Shown piece after piece: positions 1 to 5,699 of a stretch of DNA of 6,853 nucleotides. Location of the stretch: the NCBI GenBank assembly GCA_002366645.1, contig DFBM01000006.1, forward strand, positions 1-6,853, read 5' to 3'. The notes beneath the pieces were generated by a model. It saw only the letters and a list, made by a program, of their open reading frames with translations. It was not told where the DNA came from and ran no database searches. Positions within the stretch are counted from its first letter, which is position 1; each line of letters opens with the position of its first letter. The translations under genes were made by a program, and so were the position numbers. This DNA comes from Rhodobacterales bacterium UBA3080. Lineage in GTDB: Bacteria; Pseudomonadota; Alphaproteobacteria; Rhodobacterales; Rhodobacteraceae.

Positions 1-624
1 GTCAGGCAGGTTATCAGGAACGATATCGCCGGATTCGATCATCTCGTGGTAAAGGTCGTTACCTTCACGTGTACGCTCGCCTACGCCCGCAAATACGGAC
101 ACACCCGAGTGCACTTTCGCGATGTTGTTGATCAGTTCCATAATCAGAACCGTTTTACCAACACCCGCACCACCGAAGAGGCCAATTTTACCACCCTTCG
201 AGTAAGGCGCCAGAAGGTCAACAACCTTGATGCCCGTTACGAGGATCGAGGATTCAGTCGACTGGTCAGCAAACTCGGGAGCTTCCTGATGGATCGAACG
301 TGTTTCAGGTGCGCTCACCGGACCTTTTTCGTCAACCGGCTCGCCGATGACGTTAAGAATACGGCCCAATGTTGCTTCGCCCACAGGAACAGAAATCGGC
401 GCGCCGGTGTCTGTTACTTTGGAGCCACGAACAAGACCTTCGGTCGCGTCCATCGCAATTGCGCGAACCGTGTTCTCACCGAGGTGCTGAGCGACCTCGA
501 GGATCAGACGGTTACCGTTATTCTCTGTTTCCAGAGCGTTAAGGATCGCCGGAAGCTCGTCTTCGAACTGTACGTCGACGACCGCCCCGATTACCTGTGT
601 AATTTTACCTACAGCTTGTGCCAT
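1..624 (-). CDS. atpD: ATP synthase F1 subunit beta, N-terminal part (cut by window edge)
   Basis: Encodes the catalytic beta subunit of F1, which makes ATP from ADP and phosphate on the cytoplasmic side of the membrane. The first 208 codons are present, starting MAQAVGKITQ; the family is usually about 470-480 residues, so over half is outside the window and nothing suggests a broken gene. Residues 1-80 form the beta-barrel domain. The nucleotide-binding domain then shows the P-loop GGAGVGKT at 151-158 and GERTREGNDLY from 182, whose first Glu (183) corresponds to the catalytic glutamate of the family. The ATG at 624 follows a GGAG ribosome site eight bases upstream and lies 17 bases after the atpG stop, so it is co-transcribed with atpG. 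atpC (epsilon) would be expected next, beyond position 1. Identification is essentially certain. Confidence 0.98.
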   Translation of the reverse strand, partial: MAQAVGKITQVIGAVVDVQFEDELPAILNALETENNGNRLILEVAQHLGENTVRAIAMDATEGLVRGSKVTDTGAPISVPVGEATLGRILNVIGEPVDEKGPVSAPETRSIHQEAPEFADQSTESSILVTGIKVVDLLAPYSKGGKIGLFGGAGVGKTVLIMELINNIAKVHSGVSVFAGVGERTREGNDLYHEMIESGDIVPDNLPD

Positions 625-641
625 TTTGGTTTCTCCAGTTA

Positions 642-1517
642 TCAGAGCGCTTCAGCGCCCGAAATAATCTCAATAAGTTCGTTGGTAATCGCAGCCTGAC
701 GTGTGCGGTTAAACTGAATTGTCAGGTTGTCGATCATGTCGCCAGCGTTACGGGTTGCGTTATCCATCGCGGACATACGCGCACCTTGCTCTGACGCACC
801 GTTTTCAAGCAGGGCTGTGAACACCTGCGTTGCAACCGAACGTGGCAACAAGTCGGCAAGGATAGAATCCTCGTCAGGCTCGTATTCATAGTTCGGAGAA
901 CTTGCATCGTCACCGGCATCCTCGAACACGGCAGGAATTAGCTGCTGTGCTGTCGGGGTCTGTTCCACAATCGTTTTGAAGCGGTTGAAAAACACGGTGG
1001 CAACATCAAATTCTGCAGCATCAAAGCGTGTCAGAACATCTGCAGCTATGTCATGGGCGTTTGCATATGCAACGTTTTTGACTTCGGACATATCCACATG
1101 TTTGATCATGAGGTCACCGAATTCACGCTTCATCTGCTCGCGGCCTTTTTTGCCAACCGTGATAATCTTCACAGTTTTGCCAGCTGCTTGCAGTTCTGCA
1201 ATTTGCACACGCGCCAGTTTCACAATCGACGAGTTGAAACCACCACAGAGGCCACGTTCGGATGTTGCAACGATCAACAGATGCACGTCATCCTTGCCCG
1301 AACCAGCCAAAAGGCGTGGCGCGGTTGGACTGTTAGCAGCCCCTTTAGCCAAGTTACCAAGAACCGCGTCCATCTGCTGCGCATAAGGGCGCGCAGCCTC
1401 GGCGGATTCCTGGGCACGGCGGAGTTTCGCCGCCGCAACCATCTGCATGGCCTTTGTGATCTTACGAGTGCTTTTAACACTGTCGATCCTAGTTTTTAGG
1501 TCTTTGAGGTTCGCCAT
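642..1517 (-). CDS. atpG: ATP synthase F1 subunit gamma
   Basis: Encodes the central rotor stalk of F1, the shaft that turns inside the alpha3beta3 head and transmits proton-driven rotation. It has 291 residues, normal for the family. The N-terminal helix begins MANLKDLKTRIDSVKSTRKI and continues through TKAMQMVAAAKLRRAQ. The conserved SERGLCGGFNS block lies at about 86-96, and the C-terminal helix ends in the family signature AITNELIEIISGAEAL. An acidic stretch at about 199-219 (EDAGDD to EPDEDS) falls in the variable surface region. The ATG at 1517 has an AAGGAG ribosome site seven bases upstream. It sits 28 bases after atpA and 17 bases before atpD, on the same strand. No anomaly is seen. 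Confidence 0.98.
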   Translation of the reverse strand: MANLKDLKTRIDSVKSTRKITKAMQMVAAAKLRRAQESAEAARPYAQQMDAVLGNLAKGAANSPTAPRLLAGSGKDDVHLLIVATSERGLCGGFNSSIVKLARVQIAELQAAGKTVKIITVGKKGREQMKREFGDLMIKHVDMSEVKNVAYANAHDIAADVLTRFDAAEFDVATVFFNRFKTIVEQTPTAQQLIPAVFEDAGDDASSPNYEYEPDEDSILADLLPRSVATQVFTALLENGASEQGARMSAMDNATRNAGDMIDNLTIQFNRTRQAAITNELIEIISGAEAL

Positions 1518-1545
1518 AGGCTAACTCCTTCACCTTAGGCCAAAA

Positions 1546-3084
1546 TTACGCGAAATCTTTCGCAAACGCTTCGATTGCTGCTTTCACGGCATCTTCCAGA
1601 TCACCTTTAACCTTGCGGTCATTGTCAGTGATGTCTTTCAGAAGGTCCGCGTTATTCGCACGCAAGTGGTTCAACAAACCAGCTTCGAAACGGCCAACCG
1701 ATTTCACGTCAACGGCGTCAAGGTAACCCTTGGTGCCTGCGTAAATAACGATAACCTGCTCGGCATTCGTTAGCGGCGAGTACTGTGGCTGTTTCAGCAG
1801 CTCAGTCAGACGCGCACCACGGTTAAGCAGAGCCTGTGTCGAAGCGTCGAGGTCTGAACCGAACTGGGCGAACGCAGCCATCTCGCGATACTGAGCCAAT
1901 TCCAGTTTGATCGAACCCGCAACGGATTTCATTGCGTTTGTCTGCGCCGAAGAACCAACACGCGACACCGATAGACCGGTGTTAACCGCAGGACGGATAC
2001 CTTGGTTGAACAAATCGGTTTCGAGGAAGATCTGACCGTCGGTGATCGAAATCACGTTCGTCGGAATAAACGCCGAAACATCGCCACCTTGCGTTTCAAT
2101 GATCGGCAGAGCCGTCAACGAACCAGCGCCATTGTCTTCGTTTAGTTTCGAAGAGCGTTCAAGTAGACGTGAGTGAAGATAGAAAACGTCGCCCGGGTAA
2201 GCTTCGCGTCCGGGTGGGCGGCGAAGAAGAAGCGACATCTGACGATAGGACACAGCCTGCTTGGACAGATCATCGTAAATGATCAGAGCGTGGCGACCGT
2301 TATCACGGAAATACTCGGCCATAGCTGTCGCAGCGTATGGTGCAAGGTATTGCATCGGTGCAGGCTCGGAAGCCGTAGCGGCCACAACGATCGAATATTC
2401 AATCGCGCCAGTTTCTTCCAGCTTCTTAACCAACTGCGCAACTGTCGAACGTTTCTGCCCGATAGCAACATATACACAGTAAAGCTTTTTGCTTTCGTCG
2501 TCGCCAGCAGCGTCATTATACGCTTTCTGGTTCAGGATCGCATCAAGCGCCACAGCAGTTTTACCTGTCTGACGGTCACCAATGATCAACTCGCGCTGGC
2601 CACGGCCAACAGGGATCAGAGCGTCAACGGATTTAATACCGGTAGCCATCGGCTCGTGAACCGACTTACGCGGGATAATGCCAGGCGCTTTAACGTCTGC
2701 AACACCGCGTGTTTTTGTTTTGATCGGGCCTTTGCCATCAATTGGATTACCCAGACCGTCAACAACACGACCAAGAAGCGCATCGCCCGTAGGAACGTCC
2801 ACGATGGACTTCGTACGTTTAACTGTGTCGCCTTCTTTAATGTCACGGTCTGAACCGAAGATAACAACACCAACGTTGTCGACTTCAAGGTTCAGCGCCA
2901 TTCCGCGGATACCACCGGGGAATTCAACCATCTCACCGGCCTGAATGTTGTCGAGACCGTGCACACGCGCAATACCGTCACCGACGGATAGCACGCGACC
3001 GACTTCAGCAACTTCGGCGTCCTGGCCGAAATTTTTGATCTGTTCCTTGAGGATTGCAGAAATTTCTGCAGCTTGGATGCTCAT
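1546..3084 (-). CDS. atpA: ATP synthase F1 subunit alpha
   Basis: Encodes the non-catalytic, nucleotide-binding alpha subunit, which alternates with beta in the F1 hexamer. The protein has 512 residues, normal length. The N-terminal segment (MSIQAAEISAILKEQIKNF) is the part that usually contacts delta. A beta-barrel follows at about 25-95. The P-loop GDRQTGKT is at 169-176. The alpha/beta signature PAVNTGLSVSR ends at 375, where the Arg corresponds to the arginine that reaches into the catalytic site of the adjacent beta. The C-terminal helical domain covers about 380-512. The ATG overlaps the atpH stop by one base (TAATG), which suggests translational coupling, and GAGG lies seven bases upstream within the end of atpH. 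All recognisable key residues are present. Confidence 0.99.
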   Translation of the reverse strand: MSIQAAEISAILKEQIKNFGQDAEVAEVGRVLSVGDGIARVHGLDNIQAGEMVEFPGGIRGMALNLEVDNVGVVIFGSDRDIKEGDTVKRTKSIVDVPTGDALLGRVVDGLGNPIDGKGPIKTKTRGVADVKAPGIIPRKSVHEPMATGIKSVDALIPVGRGQRELIIGDRQTGKTAVALDAILNQKAYNDAAGDDESKKLYCVYVAIGQKRSTVAQLVKKLEETGAIEYSIVVAATASEPAPMQYLAPYAATAMAEYFRDNGRHALIIYDDLSKQAVSYRQMSLLLRRPPGREAYPGDVFYLHSRLLERSSKLNEDNGAGSLTALPIIETQGGDVSAFIPTNVISITDGQIFLETDLFNQGIRPAVNTGLSVSRVGSSAQTNAMKSVAGSIKLELAQYREMAAFAQFGSDLDASTQALLNRGARLTELLKQPQYSPLTNAEQVIVIYAGTKGYLDAVDVKSVGRFEAGLLNHLRANNADLLKDITDNDRKVKGDLEDAVKAAIEAFAKDFA

Positions 3085-3644
3085 TATCCGACCTCTTTCA
3101 TTGCGTTTTGAAGATTGGAGAGTTTCGAGGCAACCGACGTATCGATCATTTTCGAACCCATTTTAACAATAAGACCGCCAATGATACTTTCATCGACAGC
3201 CATATTAATAGTGACATCCTTGCCAACACTCTTGGAGAGTGCCTTGGCGAGGCTTTCCTGTTGTGCCTTCGTCAGCTTTTTAGCGGCTGTAACGTCGGCG
3301 GAAATTTCGCCGCGCGCTTGCGAGGCCAGCGCCTTAACGGCGGTAATCAGTTGTGGCAAAACGAATAGACGACGCTTGGTTGCCATCAAGGCCACCGTGT
3401 TGCCGACTTCACTGCCGATATTCATCTGCTTGATCAGCTCGGCCATAACGTTGCTTTGCTGTTCGCGTGTATAGATGGGCGAGGAAATCAGATCACGTAG
3501 CTCGGCACTTTCGCCAAGCGCGGCTTCCAACGCGGTAAGGTCTGCCTCGACAGCAGGTAGAACCGATGCTTCATTGGCAATTTCGAATAGTGCGGTAGCA
3601 TAACGACCCGCAACTCCCGATGTTAAAGAACTAGCGTCAGACAC
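3084..3644 (-). CDS. atpH: ATP synthase F1 subunit delta, GTG start
   Basis: Encodes the delta subunit (OSCP family) that ties the top of the F1 head to the peripheral stalk. It has 186 residues. The N-terminal helical domain starts SDASSLTSGVAGRYATALFE, a pattern typical of this family. A middle KRRLFVLPQL block lies at about 90-99. The C-terminal domain contains ADVTAAKKLTKAQ (about 116-128) and AVDESIIGGLIVKMGSKMID (149-168), the usual delta signature. The start codon is GTG: the frame reaches an upstream stop without any ATG, and GGAAGGA sits five bases before this GTG. It is the first F1 gene here and overlaps atpA by one base. The leader upstream is unusually long compared with the gaps inside the operon. 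Confidence 0.97.
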   Translation of the reverse strand: MSDASSLTSGVAGRYATALFEIANEASVLPAVEADLTALEAALGESAELRDLISSPIYTREQQSNVMAELIKQMNIGSEVGNTVALMATKRRLFVLPQLITAVKALASQARGEISADVTAAKKLTKAQQESLAKALSKSVGKDVTINMAVDESIIGGLIVKMGSKMIDTSVASKLSNLQNAMKEVG

Positions 3645-3712
3645 GTAAATCCTTCCGATCCAGCTTGTCCGACCACAGCGGGCCGGAGTGCATTAGTGTT
3701 TCGAGCTTGCAT
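3623..3712 (-). CDS. Possible 29-residue leader peptide overlapping the atpH start
   Basis: Not recognised as any family. On the minus strand an ATG at 3712 is preceded, six bases away, by AAAGGG (3724-3719), a fair ribosome site. The frame runs 29 codons (starts MQARNTNALRP, ends CLTLVL) to a TAA inside atpH, overlapping the first 22 bases of that gene in another frame. A second short frame starts at ATG 3693 (MHSGPLWSDKLDRKDLRV), has no clear ribosome site, and stops at 3637, eight bases into atpH. Translation ending over the atpH start could couple or tune atpH initiation. Short frames of this size arise easily by chance, so this is a candidate only. Confidence 0.22.
   Translation of the reverse strand: MQARNTNALRPAVVGQAGSEGFTCLTLVL
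3650..3656 (-). promoter_or_regulatory. Ribosome binding site of atpH
   Basis: GGAAGGA on the minus strand ends five bases before the GTG at 3644. This site and the lack of an upstream in-frame ATG decide the GTG start. Confidence 0.8.
3668..3687 (-). promoter_or_regulatory. Hairpin in the atpH 5' leader
   Basis: In minus-strand sense the arms TCCGGCC and GGTCGGA pair over seven positions around the six-base loop CGCTGT. One pair is G-U in the atp transcript, and the same position would be an A-C mismatch in the opposite strand, so the fold is better as atp-sense RNA. It ends about 11 bases before the atpH ribosome site. It could influence initiation or mRNA stability, but no known RNA family was recognised. 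Confidence 0.4.
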
Positions 3713-3940
3713 GACAAACCCTTTGAAATCCGCGCGGTGATACCAGAGGTATTGCTTTGAGGCAAGTGGTCGAGCATTTTGCTCATGAAAAAAATCTTAC
3801 TACTTTTCAAGGACTAAGCTTCTAGCCCCCACAAACTGCGACGCTTTGCACCGGTTTAATTGCTGCAAAATTCGGTTGTTAGCAGTGTTTATTGATTTTT
3901 GGCCGGTTTCGCATCGAATCTTTCCGAAAGAGAGAGTTAC

Positions 3941-4708
3941 TTAACGGTTCCGACTCCTGTTGGCGGCAGGTTTCGGTTTTGGCTTTGTTAGCCCTTCCAA
4001 CACCCCGAGCGGCACTTTAACAGCCTCGCGTAAACCATTTTTTGGCGTTGCATAGACCTGTTTTGTTGCTTCCACCAGCAACGCCCCCGCTACCATCCGG
4101 GAATCTAGCCGCTTACCAAGACCCTCCCAGAATCGCGCCGACTTAAGCCAATAAGGTTTATGGCTGGGCGGTGCATATAAGGCAGATACAACTCGGTCCG
4201 GCTGAAAACGGTGCTTTCGCAACTGCGCTTCGAACTGCGAAAGACTATAAGGACGACCATATCCGAAGGGCGTCACATCACGGCGCGCCCACATGCCTGA
4301 ACGGTTCGGCACAATAAACACGACCTTTCCGCCCGGTGCCAGCACCCGCCAGATTTCATTGAACAGCTCCGTCGGATGGTCACAGGTTTCAATGCCATGT
4401 GCTACAACCAACCTGTCCACATAACCAGCCGGTAGCGGCCAATTGAACTCATCGACCAGAGTCGACAAGTTCGCTTCACCCGGCGGCCAGTGCATCACAC
4501 CCTGCTGTCCGGGCATCAGGTTCAACACTTTTTCCGAACTATGCAGAAACGGCCGTAGAAACGGCGACGCGAATCCAAAGCCGGCGACGATCTGTCCATC
4601 GGTAACTGGCCACAGGCCGTGCAAAGCCTCCTGCAACGAACGTTGGGCTGAACGGCCAAGTTTCGTGCGGTAATAGAAGGCTCTGAGATCTACGACGTCC
4701 AAATGCAT
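3941..4708 (-). CDS. Class I SAM-dependent methyltransferase-like protein, substrate unknown
   Basis: A 255-residue soluble protein with a methyltransferase-11-type Rossmann fold. A glycine-containing loop, IVAGFGFASPFLRPF, at about 40-54 stands where the SAM-binding motif I is expected. VDRLVVAHGIETCDHPTELF (97-116) and the motif WRVLAPGGKVVFIVPN (120-135) follow, the latter being the usual post-motif strand of this superfamily. RPYSLSQFEAQLRKHRF (152-168) fits the C-terminal part of the fold. The tail from 240 is basic and proline-rich (TKPKPKPAANRSRNR). No signal peptide or membrane segment is seen. The ATG at 4708 has AGGGTG five bases upstream. It is divergent from gloB with a 53-base gap. 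The substrate (protein, RNA or small molecule) cannot be told from the sequence, and activity itself is inferred from the fold. Confidence 0.8.
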   Translation of the reverse strand: MHLDVVDLRAFYYRTKLGRSAQRSLQEALHGLWPVTDGQIVAGFGFASPFLRPFLHSSEKVLNLMPGQQGVMHWPPGEANLSTLVDEFNWPLPAGYVDRLVVAHGIETCDHPTELFNEIWRVLAPGGKVVFIVPNRSGMWARRDVTPFGYGRPYSLSQFEAQLRKHRFQPDRVVSALYAPPSHKPYWLKSARFWEGLGKRLDSRMVAGALLVEATKQVYATPKNGLREAVKVPLGVLEGLTKPKPKPAANRSRNR

Positions 4709-4761
4709 TGCATCACCCTAATCTATAGGTCAGACTTTCGTAAACCTCGAAGGAGACTGAC
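4709..4761. promoter_or_regulatory. Divergent gap between the methyltransferase gene and gloB
   Basis: Only 53 bases separate the two start codons. They carry both ribosome sites: AGGGTG on the minus strand (4719-4714) and AAGGAG on the plus strand (4750-4755). A TATAG core lies near the middle and could serve as a -10 on the minus strand, but no consensus -35 is placed correctly for either gene. The promoters therefore probably overlap each other or the opposite gene's start. Confidence 0.4.
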
Positions 4762-5529
4762 ATGACGTTAGAAATTATCACCATTCCCTGCCTCGCGGAC
4801 AACTACGCTTTTCTATTGCGCGACAAGGCGACTGGAAAAGTAGCGTTAGTCGATGCTCCCGAATCTTATCCGATCGAGGCGGCCCTAAAGGAAAAAGGCT
4901 GGGGTCTGGATATGGTCCTTCTGACACATCACCACTACGACCACGTCGATGGCCTGCCTGAACTTGTCGCTGAATATCACCCTGTCGTTGTCGGTGCCAA
5001 AGCCGACGCGTGCCGCCTGCCCTCTCTGGACTTGGCCTTAAACGAGGGCGACACATTTATGCTGGGCGAAACCAAAGGGCATGTGATCGACGTTTCCGGT
5101 CACACCATCGGTCACATCGCTTTCAACTTCCCAAGCGCCCACGCTGTGTTTACGGCTGACAGCCTAATGGCACTAGGTTGTGGTCGGTTGTTCGAAGGCA
5201 CGCCCGAAATGATGTGGGGCAGCTTATCCAAACTCGCCGCACTGCCGCCTGATACGGTCGTATATTCTGGCCATGAGTATACTGCCTCGAACGCCAAATT
5301 CGCGCTGTCTGTGGAGCCAGAGAATGCCGCCCTGCAATCTCGCGCCCAAAATATTGCATCGAAACGTGCGCAAGGTGTCGCGACCATTCCGTCTACCTTA
5401 TCCGAGGAACTCGCAACCAATCCATTCCTGCGCGCGGCGCTGCCCGAATTTAAATCAGCCGTCGGCATGTCCGACTCCAGCGACGTCGACGTTTTTGCGG
5501 CCATTCGGAAACGGAAAGACAATTTTTAA
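4762..5529 (+). CDS. gloB: Hydroxyacylglutathione hydrolase (glyoxalase II)
   Basis: Hydrolyses S-D-lactoylglutathione to D-lactate and glutathione, the second step of methylglyoxal detoxification in the cytoplasm. The 255 residues match the usual length. The metallo-beta-lactamase fold shows THHHYDHVDG at 55-64, giving metal ligands His56, His58, Asp60 and His61. Further ligands are His114 (SGHTIGH), the bridging Asp133 (TADSL) and His171 (SGHEYT). The C-terminal glyoxalase II domain ends with the substrate-site segment NPFLR at 220-224. The N-terminal IPCLADNYAFLL (8-19) is also typical of the family. The ATG has AAGGAG six bases upstream. It is divergent from the methyltransferase gene and 170 bases ahead of clpA. 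All metal ligands are intact, so it should be active. Confidence 0.95.
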   Translation: MTLEIITIPCLADNYAFLLRDKATGKVALVDAPESYPIEAALKEKGWGLDMVLLTHHHYDHVDGLPELVAEYHPVVVGAKADACRLPSLDLALNEGDTFMLGETKGHVIDVSGHTIGHIAFNFPSAHAVFTADSLMALGCGRLFEGTPEMMWGSLSKLAALPPDTVVYSGHEYTASNAKFALSVEPENAALQSRAQNIASKRAQGVATIPSTLSEELATNPFLRAALPEFKSAVGMSDSSDVDVFAAIRKRKDNF

Positions 5530-5600
5530 GCAATCCACCCAACCTCACGTTGATTTCATGACTTTTTTGCTCAAGATTTCGCCAATGTTACAACTTTGCC

Positions 5601-5630
5601 CTTGAACACCGGCAAATAAACCCGAAATTT
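5601..5630 (+). promoter_or_regulatory. Candidate heat-shock (RpoH-type) promoter for clpA
   Basis: CTTGAA (5601-5606) is followed after 14 bases by CCCGAAATTT (5621-5630). This resembles the RpoH pattern, CTTGAA-like then CCCCAT-like with a 13-15 base spacer, though the -10 half matches only partly. It lies about 70 bases before the clpA ATG, and no better housekeeping promoter is seen in the gap. An alternative is a weak housekeeping promoter using TTGAAC with AAATTT. Confidence 0.35.
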
Positions 5631-5658
5631 AGGAACCAGAGGTATCAAACCCTCATGT

Positions 5659-5674
5659 TGCGGTATTCCCCGCA
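5659..5674 (+). promoter_or_regulatory. Small hairpin in the clpA leader
   Basis: TGCGG and CCGCA can pair around the loop TATTCC, 25 bases before the clpA start and just ahead of its GAAGGA ribosome site. No following T-run makes it a terminator. A role in the clpA mRNA leader is possible but unproven. Confidence 0.25.
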
Positions 5675-5699
5675 GCGCTAAAATTGAAGGACACGCACT

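Larger units (their letters stand above)
3645..3940. other. Long intergenic leader between the methyltransferase gene and atpH
   Basis: No established gene is seen in these 296 bases. Both flanking genes are on the minus strand, so the stretch should hold the 3' end of the methyltransferase transcript and the promoter and leader of the atp operon. In minus-strand order it contains: a weak TCTTT-CGG-AAAGA hairpin (3931-3919) close after the methyltransferase stop, without a following T-run; an AT-rich segment; a T7 run (3793-3787); a GAGCA-AAA-TGCTC hairpin (3784-3772); an ATACC-TCT-GGTAT hairpin (3752-3740); and the leader hairpin and short frames nearest atpH. TTGAAA (3810-3805) could be a -35 element, but no good -10 lies at the right spacing, so no promoter is called. 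Confidence 0.6.

Noticed and set aside
46..699. Long plus-strand open frame opposite atpD and the end of atpG
   Set aside because: It mirrors conserved ATP synthase codons on the other strand, and its translation looks like no protein family and is rich in Asn, Arg and Phe; it is an antisense shadow.
2173..2853. 226-codon plus-strand open frame opposite atpA
   Set aside because: It is a shadow of atpA, with no ribosome site or recognisable domain; the alpha subunit on the other strand is unambiguous.
3794..3822. Possible atp promoter with TAAGAT as -10
   Set aside because: No acceptable -35 lies 16-18 bases upstream on the minus strand; TTGAAA at 3810-3805 likewise has no matching -10.
3919..3931. 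Hairpin after the methyltransferase stop as a terminator
   Set aside because: The stem is five weak pairs and no T-run follows on the minus strand.
5540..5568. CAAC-GTTG stem and T6 run after gloB as a terminator
   Set aside because: The stem has only four pairs and is separated from the T-run by ten bases, so it does not fit an intrinsic terminator.
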